A stretch of 35,350 nucleotides of DNA. It comes from a virus. Below, piece after piece: positions 6,409 through 14,004 of the stretch. The notes under the pieces were generated by a model. That model saw nothing but the letters and a program-made list of their open reading frames with translations, was not told where the DNA came from and did no database searches. The first letter of the stretch is position 1. Each line of letters opens with the position of its first letter. The translations under genes and the position numbers were made by a program. The stretch lies in the IMG/VR virus record IMGVR_UViG_3300042291_000886, positions 1 through 35,350 of that record; one strand, written 5' to 3'.

Positions 6409-7045
6409 CCCAAGCAACCATTTTGAATCGCTCTTCGGGGATGCCAAAGTAACTGCACTTCCACGCACTCTGAGCAAAGAAGTCTAAGTGATGCCACGAA
6501 TCTTTATTAGCTAGGATATTCTGTGCAGCGTCTTGCCAATCAATGGCTTTTAGTACCGGCTCTATCTCTAACTTAACTGCCTGTATCTCTTCATAGTCAA
6601 AGCTGTCCCATTCCCAATGCAGTACTTCAAATGCATTGCCCGCACGGTCAACATAGTCCATAGAGAAGTCTAGTCCCCACTTAGGGCGGATGGCAATTAC
6701 TTTATTGATTAGGGGCAGTGCTCGTGCCCAGTGTTGCAATTCTTCTAGGGCAGCACCTGCGTAGCCCTTGCGTTCAAATAGCAGGCTGTGATTGAGATGT
6801 GCGCCTTCTACTGTGTGTTCTTGCGTAAACCAGGGCTGCTTCAGTGCTACTCGATGTTCGCGATGTTTCTTGGGCTTGTTCCAATTGCTGTAGGCATAGT
6901 GCTTTTCTAGATCAGTAAGGTCATAACCATTCTGATCAAATAGAGCAACATCTTCAGGAGTAGGAAGATAGATTATCTTTTCTACAGGATTTGTCCAGTA
7001 GCCGTTAGCGTCAAACTGACTATCAGTTATAACCACGGTTGTCAT
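6404..7045 (-). CDS. Phage protein of unknown function
   Basis: 213 aa, acidic to neutral, rich in Trp and His (for example KCSYFGIPEERFKMVAWA, SWHHLDFF, VLHWEWDSFDYEEI). It has no signal peptide, membrane segment or recognised active site. The N-terminus MTTVVITDSQFDANGYWTNP and the phrase YLPTPEDVALFDQNGYDL look conserved rather than random, and coding quality is good. It starts inside the 3' end of the small Cys-rich gene (7023-7181), so translation is coupled. The DxxxD/WHW content might bind metal, but nothing permits an assignment. Confidence 0.7.
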   Translation of the reverse strand: MTTVVITDSQFDANGYWTNPVEKIIYLPTPEDVALFDQNGYDLTDLEKHYAYSNWNKPKKHREHRVALKQPWFTQEHTVEGAHLNHSLLFERKGYAGAALEELQHWARALPLINKVIAIRPKWGLDFSMDYVDRAGNAFEVLHWEWDSFDYEEIQAVKLEIEPVLKAIDWQDAAQNILANKDSWHHLDFFAQSAWKCSYFGIPEERFKMVAWA

Positions 7046-7181
7046 TTTTGTCTAAACAATCACTACACTGGCATTCATTACAATCGCAATCATCTGTCAT
7101 ACAACTTGATCCGCAGTGTCCGGTGCACCAGCATACACATTTAGGTTTTAATCTTTGATAGCTTGTGTCGTTGTCTTCCAA
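7023..7181 (-). CDS. 52-aa cysteine-rich peptide, metal-binding candidate
   Basis: Starts with TTG at 7181, preceded by AAGGAG at a good distance, and ends with TGA inside the next gene. The central part, KCVCWCTGHCGSSC followed by MTDDCDCNECQCSDCL, has eleven cysteines in about 30 residues, mostly CxC and CxxC. That density is typical of metallothioneins and small zinc or copper chelators, or of a disulfide knot if exported; there is no signal peptide. The gene fills what would otherwise be a 146-base gap between 7045 and 7192 and overlaps its downstream neighbour, which supports translation. Use of a TTG start parallels the ligase and the 34888 gene. No named family is assigned. Confidence 0.6.
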   Translation of the reverse strand: MEDNDTSYQRLKPKCVCWCTGHCGSSCMTDDCDCNECQCSDCLDKNDNRGYN

Positions 7182-7191
7182 GGTTCGCTCC

Positions 7192-7596
7192 TTATTTTAC
7201 TATCGGCCCGCCGGTGATCCATAGTTCACAGCTACGAGTTCCTGCGCATTTGAAGTGTAGTAGATTACAGTAGCCTAGATCAGCTGCTTCACGAGTCTTT
7301 TCAGCATCATAAGCCTCTTTGCCCATACCGTCGTGTATGCACTTGTACATTGCATCGGTGATGTTGAAAGCCGCACAGTTAGCGCACTGCATTGTCTTAG
7401 CTGTCTTTTCGTCAATGTTCCATTGCTTGGCAGCATCCTTCCAATAGCTTCCAGGCTCGTCGGGATTGGCAGGACCGTAGTGATGCTTGTCTATAGCAGT
7501 CTGACGGTTCTTGACATTTACTTCTAGATCGTGTGTGGCAATGGGACAGCCTTTGTTGGCTGCTTCTACAATGTTGATATATTTTCTATAGGTCAT
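7192..7596 (-). CDS. HiPIP-like cysteine protein with capsid-targeting-like start
   Basis: 134 aa. The C-terminal half contains CANCAAF, then a single Cys in MYKCIHDG, then LGYCNLLHFKC and GTRSCELW. The CxxC ... GxC ... CxxW arrangement resembles high-potential iron-sulfur proteins, and I recall a conserved T4-like phage family with the same pattern. The middle phrase LEVNVKNRQTAIDKHHYGP is also typical of that family. The N-terminus MTYRKYINIVEAANK parallels the T4 internal-protein leader MKTYQEFIAEA, with IVE followed by A as the candidate cleavage site, so the protein may be packaged in heads. Cluster binding is inferred. It lies upstream of the Cys-rich peptide and next to the virion genes. 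Confidence 0.72.
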   Translation of the reverse strand: MTYRKYINIVEAANKGCPIATHDLEVNVKNRQTAIDKHHYGPANPDEPGSYWKDAAKQWNIDEKTAKTMQCANCAAFNITDAMYKCIHDGMGKEAYDAEKTREAADLGYCNLLHFKCAGTRSCELWITGGPIVK

Positions 7597-7603
7597 ATAT
7601 TGA

Positions 7604-8809
7604 TTAAGGGTTAGCTACTAACAATATCTCATAGTTCACAGCCGTTTTACCCGACCCTGCTTCTATTACAGTATACATGTCAGTCTTTTCCGGCAATGGC
7701 ATTGGGAATGGAAAGTCGTAGATATAAGTGCTGTTGTCCACAATGGCCACGTGAACAACCATAAATGCCTTACCAAAGTAGCGAGCCATAAAGTTTACCA
7801 CAGTAGCCGCTGTTGAGCTGGCATCACCTTTGAACAAGTATCCAGTATAACCTGCGGGTATGGTATACACACCTGCTTGAGCACTGCCTCTACCTGCTGA
7901 TATTTTAGAAACCAATGTGCCAGTTCCTGAAGTAACAGTTGTAAGAATGTCACCCACGTTGGTGTCTGTGCCATTACACATAATGCTGTGAATACGTAAG
8001 AATTGTTTGGTTGATGCGACTGCTGTTCTTGAGTCCGAAGCATTTAGTGTCACCACTTCGGTTTGATTATTATAGCTAGAATCCAATCCGTCAATAAGAA
8101 ATGGCATACTTCTGTCAGTGGCATTGTTGGTAGAACTTTTTAGATACAGGGTCTGTGCTGTGGTAAAACTACTCCACGGATATGCTGTTCCACCTGACCA
8201 TACAGCATCACCTGCTGATGTAGAGGGATTGTATCCTGTAACTTGTTCTACAGTATGTCCGGCAATCAATCCTTGTGCAATCTGCATGGTCCATAGTTTA
8301 CCTTGAGCACTACCACCAATAGTAGTCACACTGCCTGTAACTGTTATTGGATTGCCTGCGTCGTTCTTGATCTCTACTTCTGGAAGTGAGGCGATACTAA
8401 CTGGTTGTGTTGCCTGCCAGAATGTACCTGTTACTGCTTGAGTAGCGGGAAAGTTAGATACTGATACACTACCGTCTACTGTTAAACTACCGTTGTTGTC
8501 TGTTACTGCCACAGGTTGATTTACGGTAACTGTGCCGCCTACGGGCAAGTAAGCAGTGGTCAATTCACCGCTGGTACCTACTTCTGTAATGTGGGTGTGA
8601 ACGGGATCTGCTGGTGTTGAGTTAACTGTAACCGTACCGGGAATGTTAACATCGCCGTTGATATTGATATCGCTTCCAATGTCAACACGCAGAACTGGTT
8701 TACCAGCTACATCATACTCCATGGCATTTTCAATCCTATGGAGATGAGGATCCCTAGGATGCACGTAGTCCGAAGTGTTTACCGGTTGATCGTTAGGATT
8801 GAATGCCAT
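7604..8809 (-). CDS. Virion structural protein, beta-rich (fibre or surface protein)
   Basis: 401 aa, Thr/Val/Ser/Gly-rich, with repeated short beta-strand phrases in residues 45-170 (GDVNIPGTVTVNS, VGGTVTVNQPVAVTD, GSLTVDGSVSVSNFP, TQAVTGTFWQATQPVSI). This is the look of beta-helical or repeat-stalk fibre proteins. The C-terminal 200 residues form a globular domain ending KTAVNYEILLVANP. There are no catalytic motifs. The start MAFNPNDQPVNTSDYVHPRDPH follows the neighbouring gene by three bases, and the three genes 10155-7604 form a structural operon driven by the 10161 late promoter. Receptor-contact or head-decoration role is inference. Confidence 0.75.
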   Translation of the reverse strand: MAFNPNDQPVNTSDYVHPRDPHLHRIENAMEYDVAGKPVLRVDIGSDININGDVNIPGTVTVNSTPADPVHTHITEVGTSGELTTAYLPVGGTVTVNQPVAVTDNNGSLTVDGSVSVSNFPATQAVTGTFWQATQPVSIASLPEVEIKNDAGNPITVTGSVTTIGGSAQGKLWTMQIAQGLIAGHTVEQVTGYNPSTSAGDAVWSGGTAYPWSSFTTAQTLYLKSSTNNATDRSMPFLIDGLDSSYNNQTEVVTLNASDSRTAVASTKQFLRIHSIMCNGTDTNVGDILTTVTSGTGTLVSKISAGRGSAQAGVYTIPAGYTGYLFKGDASSTAATVVNFMARYFGKAFMVVHVAIVDNSTYIYDFPFPMPLPEKTDMYTVIEAGSGKTAVNYEILLVANP

Positions 8810-8812
8810 TAA

Positions 8813-9760
8813 TTAGAATCCGTTAGTGGCAGTATTGTAGAAAACTTTGCCGGTCCATACTTGTGTCTTGGCCTGTCCTGAGTGTGCGTAACTGGCAAAT
8901 AGTTGTCCAGGACCCGAAGGACCATTGCCAAACTGTATACGTATAGGATAGTATGTGCCAGCAACTAAACTTATGGTAGCACTAACCTCACTGAGAGCAT
9001 GTAAGCCACCGTTCTGCACCAAGGCATTGGCAGTGGTAAATCCAGTTAATGCCGTTGGTCCAATCCATAACCAACTGCCATCATCTGAGTTTAGATAAAA
9101 AGTATGTGTTCCAGTATAAGTAGCAAGAAAGTAACCCTTGTATTCAATACTGGTGTTGTTTAATAAGGTTGGTTCGCTGATAGTTGTATCAGTGCCGTTG
9201 TAGTCGTTAGGTGCGGCCTTCAATGCGGCTGTGGCAAAGAATGAAGGCGTATCGTTGAAGTAGAGTTCGTAGTCTGTGCGCCAGATATTTGGTGCAAATG
9301 CAATGCCTGCATAGTTTACCCAAGGGCGGCCTTGTAACAATCCTCCGGTATTGGCGTTATCATCTGCGTCAGTGGCATAGGTGTCCGGTAATAGAGTGAT
9401 ATCAAAAGTGTTGTTTACACGATAGTAAGGTTTAGTAACGTCGCCAAATGCTTGTTTTTTTGCCTGAGCAATGTATAGTTTTCTTAGCTGCCGTTCTTGT
9501 TTAGATTCATTTTGTTGAGGAGTACACAACACAGTATCTCCATCGACAACACCCATTGCTGATAACTTTGTAGAACTATCACCAAAGGTAATGCTGTTTT
9601 TACTGGGATCTCTTAAAAGACTCCAGTGATAATAATCTGCTGGTAGTCCTTCGTCTGCGGCAATGGCAGTGATTAGTGTATCAACTGTGGCAGTGGCTAG
9701 AGTGATTCCGGTAACGCTGCGTTTTGTTCCTGTGAGTCCCCAATAGTTAATATCAGCCAT
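8813..9760 (-). CDS. Virion protein with PA14-type carbohydrate-binding domain
   Basis: 315 aa. The C-terminal half contains SIEYKGYFLATYTGTHTFYL and LNSDDGSWLWIG, the hallmark core strands of a PA14/GLEYA beta-barrel. Calcium-dependent sugar binding is known for such domains. The following SLVAGTYYPIRIQFGNG is the usual late PA14 strand. The N-terminal 100 residues (MADINYWGLTGTKRS, TVLCTPQQNESKQERQLRKL) are a separate, partly helical attachment region. It overlaps the upstream gene by one base. In a phage this arrangement suggests a fibre or baseplate protein recognising surface glycans; that role is inferred. Confidence 0.8.
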   Translation of the reverse strand: MADINYWGLTGTKRSVTGITLATATVDTLITAIAADEGLPADYYHWSLLRDPSKNSITFGDSSTKLSAMGVVDGDTVLCTPQQNESKQERQLRKLYIAQAKKQAFGDVTKPYYRVNNTFDITLLPDTYATDADDNANTGGLLQGRPWVNYAGIAFAPNIWRTDYELYFNDTPSFFATAALKAAPNDYNGTDTTISEPTLLNNTSIEYKGYFLATYTGTHTFYLNSDDGSWLWIGPTALTGFTTANALVQNGGLHALSEVSATISLVAGTYYPIRIQFGNGPSGPGQLFASYAHSGQAKTQVWTGKVFYNTATNGF

Positions 9761-10155
9761 TATGCTTTCCTATAAATTGAAAAACTATTACCTCTGATAT
9801 CATCTGGGTGCTTTGGACCATTAAGTCCGCCGCCTGCTCCTGTAGTTACACTTTCTATACTGGCATATTCTTCTTTGGGATTATTAGAATACTCTGTCTG
9901 CTGTTTATCAGCAAGATCGACAATCTGACGGAATCTGCGAATGTCATCGTTAACAGCTGGTTCTTTTGCAGGATCACCTTGCTTTTGCATAAAACCTACG
10001 ATTTGATCATAGTCAGCCATAGTAACAACACCCTCTTGTGATAATTTGATCACAGCTTCTGCAACATCGTGCAGATCAGCATCCTGTTTGACGTCTTCAC
10101 GAGCCAGCTCAAGCAGGCGTATAAACAAAGGCACATCTAATTTAATTATATCCAT
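9760..10155 (-). CDS. Conserved T4-like phage protein, virion operon leader
   Basis: 131 aa. The N-terminal 60 residues (MDIIKLDVPLFIRLLELARE, DADLHDVAEAVIKLSQEG) form a helical domain I associate with a conserved hypothetical protein of T4-like cyanophages. The C-terminus is flexible and Gly/Pro-rich (TTGAGGGLNGPKHPDDIRG), like a tail used to dock on a virion partner. It is the first gene of the structural operon 10155-7604. A TAAATA late-promoter core lies only 7 bases before the ATG, so its transcript would have almost no leader. No enzymatic motif is seen. Confidence 0.7.
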   Translation of the reverse strand: MDIIKLDVPLFIRLLELAREDVKQDADLHDVAEAVIKLSQEGVVTMADYDQIVGFMQKQGDPAKEPAVNDDIRRFRQIVDLADKQQTEYSNNPKEEYASIESVTTGAGGGLNGPKHPDDIRGNSFSIYRKA

Positions 10156-10160
10156 AGTCA

Positions 10161-10170
10161 GTTATTTATT
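10161..10170 (-). promoter_or_regulatory. Late promoter AATAAATAAC
   Basis: Minus strand GCAATAAATAACTGACT precedes the ATG at 10155. With T4 geometry (start six bases after the last A of the core) transcription would begin at about 10157, two bases before the start codon. It should serve the whole structural operon. Confidence 0.6.
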
Positions 10171-10209
10171 GCTTTTCATCTACGGAACAGTTCCTTTAAT
10201 TATTGATTT

Positions 10210-11013
10210 TTATGTTGGTGCTTGCCAACCCGCTTGCAACCAATGCCAATAGTGGGGTTTGAATTCCCAAGGTATCAGCGTGGTAGGTGCATGGTCTACA
10301 AACACATGTGAAGTGAGATGGTCACACCAAATGCCTTGTGCCTGCAGGCTTTGCGCCAAGCCCTGGCTGTAAGTGGCGTCTATATAGCGTGGACATACGT
10401 TTTGACGCACAGCTTGCATGTGTGCATCTTGTTGTGTAGGGCCCGACAGCAAATCATGCACACTGCCCCAATCGCGCCCCTTTAATGTGGTTTTGAGTGC
10501 GCGGAGATCTTGTTCCACTTGCACTTGATCACGTATGCGGTAGAGGTGTTGCCCCAGCATGTTGTCAAACCAGATGCTGGCTTGAGGATGTGTTGCTAGT
10601 ATTTCAGGCAAAAGCGCCATAGCATCTTGGCGGTGGTGAGTGATTTGCGTGTTGCTTTTGTGCAGCGCAGGTCCATGCCGCCAATTAAACAAGTGTTGGG
10701 CGAGTGGATCTAAGTCGTAGGCATCAATTTGCTTGAACTGGGTAAGCCATGCCGTGGGCATCATCCAACCCGCACTGCTGCCCATCAGCAGCAAATGGGT
10801 GTGGCGTGGTTGGCAGTGCATTAAAAAGTCAGTAATATGCGCCACTGTGGGTTGCCAACGCTTGCGAGACTCAAAGGCCTGCACATGCCAATTCAGCTTC
10901 AGCCCATCGGTGCCTCCGACATCTACCAAGTCTCTCAGTACGGCTATCAATCGCATGAATTCTTGATCGTCTAGTTCAGTCACTGAACGACATCTTTCAT
11001 CTGGTAATGTCAT
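10210..11013 (-). CDS. Methyltransferase-like protein with BPSL0761-like N-terminus
   Basis: 267 aa. Residues 70-110 contain HLLLMGSSAGWMMPTAWL followed by AYDLDPLAQHLF, resembling motif I and the acidic ribose-binding residue of class I SAM-dependent methyltransferases (a Rossmann strand then Y-D-L-D). The central SIWFDNMLGQHL would be the motif IV region. Substrate is unknown. The first 30 residues (MTLPDERCRSVTELDDQEFM) match the start of the BPSL0761-type protein at the right end of the window, and the first 22 coding bases are identical between the two. The gene looks richer in G and C than its neighbours, with His/Gln/Trp-rich composition, suggesting transfer from a bacterial host. AGGAG precedes the ATG. 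Confidence 0.65.
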   Translation of the reverse strand: MTLPDERCRSVTELDDQEFMRLIAVLRDLVDVGGTDGLKLNWHVQAFESRKRWQPTVAHITDFLMHCQPRHTHLLLMGSSAGWMMPTAWLTQFKQIDAYDLDPLAQHLFNWRHGPALHKSNTQITHHRQDAMALLPEILATHPQASIWFDNMLGQHLYRIRDQVQVEQDLRALKTTLKGRDWGSVHDLLSGPTQQDAHMQAVRQNVCPRYIDATYSQGLAQSLQAQGIWCDHLTSHVFVDHAPTTLIPWEFKPHYWHWLQAGWQAPT

Positions 11014-11098
11014 TGGTCTCCTAAATCTTCTTTACGGACTCGACTAAACAGATAAGCACATCAAGTTTAGTAATATCCAACTATGGATATTTATAGTG

Positions 11099-11104
11099 TA
11101 AATA
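11099..11104 (+). promoter_or_regulatory. Late promoter TAAATA directly before the ALAS start
   Basis: GTGTAAATAAAGTT precedes the ATG at 11110 with five bases between core and start codon, the same spacing as at 14552 and 34308. Predicted transcription start coincides with the A of that ATG. Confidence 0.55.
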
Positions 11105-11109
11105 AAGTT

Positions 11110-12312
11110 ATGATTAATAAAGTTCCCTTTAATGCTCTGCTTAAAACACTCAAAGACACGGGAAAATACCGTGTGTTCAACGATATCATACGCGAAAAGG
11201 GCAAGTTCCCTTCAGCCATGTGGTACGGACCCTACAACATCAAAACCATCACCAACTGGTGCAGCAATGATTATCTAGGTATGGGTCAGCATAAAGTTGT
11301 ACTAGATGCCATGCACACTGCGCTAGATCACACAGGAGCAGGCAGTGGAGGCACTCGCAATATTGCAGGTACCAGCCACTATCACGTGGCACTGGAACAC
11401 GAACTGGCCACCTTGCACAACAAGGCCCGGGCTCTGCTGTTTTCATCAGCCTATGTGGCCAATGAGTGGACCTTGATTGCACTGAGCAAGATTATACCTA
11501 ACATACATTTTGTAAGTGACAGTGAGAATCACAACAGCCTAGTGATCGGTATGGTACACAGCCGTGCGCCAAAGACTGTGTTTCGTCACAACGATCTCGA
11601 TCACCTAGAAGATATATTAACCAGTATACAGCTCACAGGAAACGTGCCCTGTATAGTATTTGAATCAGTTTACTCAATGGATGGCGATGTTGGACACATC
11701 AAAGAGATCTGCGACCTAGCAGATCGTTATGGTGCTATAACATATATCGATGAAGTTCATGCGGTAGGACTCTATGGTCCCCACGGTGGTGGGAAAGTTG
11801 AAGAACTTGGGCTACAATCCCGTATTGACATAGTCAATGGTACATTAGGGAAAGCCTATGGAGTCCAAGGTGGCTATATAGCTGCCGATGTAGAAGTCAT
11901 TGACGCCATCCGTTCAGTAGCTGCGGGCTTTATCTTTACCACATCAATGAGTCCTGTGGCCTGTGCTGGTGCGTTGGCTGCGGTCAAGTACCTAAAGGAT
12001 CACAATGAATTGCGTGACAAACATCAAGAACGGGCTCGCAAACTAAAGCATCGTTTAAGTGTGGCAGGTATGCCTGCGATGGAATGTACTACCACACACA
12101 TTGTGCCCATACTGGTTGGAGAAGCTGTTCGTTGTAAGGCCATCAGTGATGAGTTGTTAAACGAGCATAACATCTACATCCAGCCTATTAATTCACCTAC
12201 AGTTGCCGTAGGCACAGAGCGGTTACGTATTGCTCCCACTCCGTTTCACGATGATGGCATGATCGAAGATCTAATTACTGCTCTTCAAGCATCATTTAAC
12301 AAGACTTATTGA
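11110..12312 (+). CDS. hemA: 5-aminolevulinate synthase (Shemin pathway)
   Basis: 400 aa, PLP enzyme of the alpha-oxoamine synthase family: condenses glycine with succinyl-CoA to 5-aminolevulinate, the first step of tetrapyrrole synthesis. ALAS-specific phrases are [28 protein letters not shown] (separating it from KBL and BioF, which lack GGTRN), [17 protein letters not shown] and [16 protein letters not shown]. With this start the Schiff-base Lys is residue 248, and the ring-stacking His of DSENH is 141. No Cys-Pro heme-regulatory motif was seen near the N-terminus. An in-frame ATG at 11083 would add nine residues, but it has no ribosome site and places the late-promoter core inside the coding sequence; the family N-terminus begins at about VPFNALL. 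The 3' end overlaps the convergent gmhB by 21 bases. Confidence 0.93.
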   Translation: MINKVPFNALLKTLKDTGKYRVFNDIIREKGKFPSAMWYGPYNIKTITNWCSNDYLGMGQHKVVLDAMHTALDHTGAGSGGTRNIAGTSHYHVALEHELATLHNKARALLFSSAYVANEWTLIALSKIIPNIHFVSDSENHNSLVIGMVHSRAPKTVFRHNDLDHLEDILTSIQLTGNVPCIVFESVYSMDGDVGHIKEICDLADRYGAITYIDEVHAVGLYGPHGGGKVEELGLQSRIDIVNGTLGKAYGVQGGYIAADVEVIDAIRSVAAGFIFTTSMSPVACAGALAAVKYLKDHNELRDKHQERARKLKHRLSVAGMPAMECTTTHIVPILVGEAVRCKAISDELLNEHNIYIQPINSPTVAVGTERLRIAPTPFHDDGMIEDLITALQASFNKTY

Positions 12313-12963
12313 TTCTACAAATGCTGCAAGATCATCAAACACCTTGGTCTTGCTCTTGATATCTCGATAGGTCCACTTGTCTAATTCTTTTTCTGTTTCT
12401 AGACCGTAGCCAGTTCGTACCAGCACAGGTATTGCGCCAATTTTATGTGCTGCTTTGAGATCAGACATTTTATCACCTACAAAATATCCTTTATTAAATT
12501 TAATATGTTTGATTTCGTCTTCGCATCGTTTAAACATTCCAATATTTGGTTTAGCAAATATATCACTTCTTAAATTAGTGTTGCTATAAAACAATCCGTC
12601 TATGCTAAGGCATCCTGCCTGCCCCAATAATTGAAACATATGTTCATGCACACGTTCAACATCGGCTGAAGTGTACAATCCTTTTCCAATTCCGGACTGG
12701 TTAGTGATAACAACAATTTTATGACCCTCTCTTCGTAGCTTGGCCATGGCTTCTAAGCTACCAGGGATAGGTATAAAGTCTTCCGGACGAAAGGTATATG
12801 TTCCACGATCAACATTAATAACCCCATCACGGTCTAGGCCTATAACACACTTAGGGGCAATGTTTTTATTATCGTAAAATGGTATTCCTTGGACACTAGA
12901 ACCTGAGTCCTGCACTGGCGGAACATCAGAGGTCCATTTAATCTTTGACGACGGATTTTGCAT
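12292..12963 (-). CDS. gmhB: D-glycero-D-manno-heptose-1,7-bisphosphate 7-phosphatase (HAD)
   Basis: 223 aa with the chosen start. HAD motif I is [15 protein letters not shown] (Asp44, Asp46), motif [14 protein letters not shown], a conserved Lys in FAKPNIGMF, and motif [18 protein letters not shown]. This order and the D-R-D-G-V-I-N core are diagnostic of the GmhB/HisB-N histidinol-phosphatase-like family; GmhB removes the 7-phosphate during ADP-heptose synthesis for LPS. The usual zinc-binding Cys loop before motif IV is not evident ([10 protein letters not shown] has one Cys), so substrate range is uncertain. Start at 12963 ([10 protein letters not shown]) overlaps the cupin gene by 26 bases; an upstream in-frame ATG at 13026 would bury 89 bases in that gene and adds non-family sequence. 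Third gene of the clpP operon. Confidence 0.85.
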   Translation of the reverse strand: MQNPSSKIKWTSDVPPVQDSGSSVQGIPFYDNKNIAPKCVIGLDRDGVINVDRGTYTFRPEDFIPIPGSLEAMAKLRREGHKIVVITNQSGIGKGLYTSADVERVHEHMFQLLGQAGCLSIDGLFYSNTNLRSDIFAKPNIGMFKRCEDEIKHIKFNKGYFVGDKMSDLKAAHKIGAIPVLVRTGYGLETEKELDKWTYRDIKSKTKVFDDLAAFVESISLVK

Positions 12964-13327
12964 TTTGAGTATCACCGGGCGCAAGTCTAAAACGATCTTC
13001 CGCATAGTCTCCAGTGCCAACTTCAAATATCACACTGTTGGCCACTAGAGATTCTACTTGATGTGGCCCTAACTGCCCAAAGTCAGCAGTCTGTCCTTCT
13101 TCTAGCACAGCTTCCTTTACTTCTCCAGTAGCCACATCAATAAATTTAACTTTGAACTTGCCTGCATTCACAAACCAACTCTTGGCTTTTTCTTTGTGAA
13201 ACACCAAACTGGTTTTGGCACCTGCACGTTCAAATACCAATAGCTTGCCGCAGTATTTGTCGTTGTTGGCAAATACCAATTCAAATCCCCAACCCTTGTC
13301 TATTTTACCCAATGTCTGTAAGTTCAT
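12938..13327 (-). CDS. Cupin-domain protein, sugar-phosphate isomerase/epimerase-like
   Basis: 129 aa single cupin barrel. [20 protein letters not shown] and YCGKLLVFERAGAKTSLVFH carry the start seen in mannose-6-phosphate isomerase type II cupins (W-G-x-E then K-x-L-x-x-x-x-G). The first metal box is reduced to SLVFHKEKAKSWFV, with one clear His and a Glu/Lys pair; the second, LGPHQVESLVANSVIFEV, has the usual Pro-His. Such domains act in mannose, GDP-mannose and heptose pathways, fitting its place before gmhB. Its start overlaps the clpP stop (TAATG) and a GGAGAG ribosome site lies inside clpP, so translation is coupled. Precise substrate is unknown. Confidence 0.75.
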   Translation of the reverse strand: MNLQTLGKIDKGWGFELVFANNDKYCGKLLVFERAGAKTSLVFHKEKAKSWFVNAGKFKVKFIDVATGEVKEAVLEEGQTADFGQLGPHQVESLVANSVIFEVGTGDYAEDRFRLAPGDTQNAKSVVKD

Positions 13328-13911
13328 TATCTCTCCGTTATAATTTTGTCGATGAGTCCGTAGGCCAATGCTTCGTCGGCACTCATAAATTTGTCTCGTT
13401 CCATATCAGCAGTCATCTGTGCAAAAGTTTTGCCCTGGCTGTTGTGCTTGACATAGATTTCAGTCAAACTCTTTTTCATTTTAATAATCTCTTCAACTTG
13501 AATCTGCATATCGGTGGCTTGTCCACGTGCGCCACCGCTGGGCTGATGTATCATGTGTCGAGCATTGGGCAACATAAAACGTTTGCCTTTGGCTCCGGCA
13601 GTGGCCAACAATGATCCCATTGAACAGGCCTGTCCCATAACATAAGTTGATACATCGGGTTTGATAAACTGCATGGTGTCATAGATGCTCATACCTGCTG
13701 TGACAACTCCGCCAGGACTGTTGATAAACAGGCTGATGTCTTTGTCTGGATTTTCACTTTCCAAAAACAGTAGTTGTGCTACAATAATATTGGCCATTTG
13801 ATCCTCCACAGGACCATTTAGCATGATGATGCGTTCTTTAAGCAAGCGACTGTAGATGTCGTAGGCCCGTTCGCCTTTACTAGATGATTCAATTACCATT
13901 GGTACTAACAT
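13327..13911 (-). CDS. clpP: ATP-dependent Clp protease proteolytic subunit
   Basis: 194 aa, full-length bacterial ClpP. Catalytic triad: Ser97 in [11 protein letters not shown], His122 in [10 protein letters not shown], Asp173 in MERDKFMSA. The N-terminal start [20 protein letters not shown] and the helix-E region [20 protein letters not shown] are typical. ClpP forms a tetradecameric serine protease fed by ClpX or ClpA; no unfoldase gene is in the window, so it would use the host's. In phages such genes may serve head maturation or redirect host proteolysis; the window does not decide. It is the first gene of an early operon (13946-13974 promoter, AAGGGA ribosome site) with the cupin and gmhB. 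Confidence 0.95.
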   Translation of the reverse strand: MLVPMVIESSSKGERAYDIYSRLLKERIIMLNGPVEDQMANIIVAQLLFLESENPDKDISLFINSPGGVVTAGMSIYDTMQFIKPDVSTYVMGQACSMGSLLATAGAKGKRFMLPNARHMIHQPSGGARGQATDMQIQVEEIIKMKKSLTEIYVKHNSQGKTFAQMTADMERDKFMSADEALAYGLIDKIITER

Positions 13912-13945
13912 TAACTAATCCCTTTATAAATTTGCTGTATCATAT

Positions 13946-13974
13946 ATTTTATACAAATTTGTCTTGCTTTGCAA
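13946..13974 (-). promoter_or_regulatory. Sigma70 promoter TTGCAA-17-TAAAAT for clpP operon
   Basis: Minus strand TTGCAA (13974-13969), 17 bases, TAAAAT (13951-13946); predicted start near 13939 gives a leader of about 28 bases with AAGGGA before the clpP ATG. Its -35 box overlaps that of the divergent promoter by one base. Confidence 0.6.
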
Positions 13975-13992
13975 GTAATCTGAGTATATAAT
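13964..13992 (+). promoter_or_regulatory. Sigma70 promoter TTGCTT-17-TATAAT for HNH gene
   Basis: TTGCTT 13964-13969 and TATAAT 13987-13992 with a 17-base spacer. A dyad CTTGC-TTT-GCAAG (13963-13975) covers both divergent -35 boxes, and a palindrome ACAAATTTGT lies just to the left at 13953-13962; either could be an operator. Confidence 0.7.
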
Positions 13993-14004
13993 AGTGAAAC
14001 AACT

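Noticed and set aside
11083-11109. Upstream ATG for the aminolevulinate synthase
   Set aside because: It adds nine residues outside the family alignment, has no ribosome site, and would put the late-promoter core inside the coding sequence. The 11110 start fits both the family N-terminus and the promoter.
12964-13026. Longer GmhB start at 13026
   Set aside because: It would lie entirely within the cupin gene and encode non-family residues.
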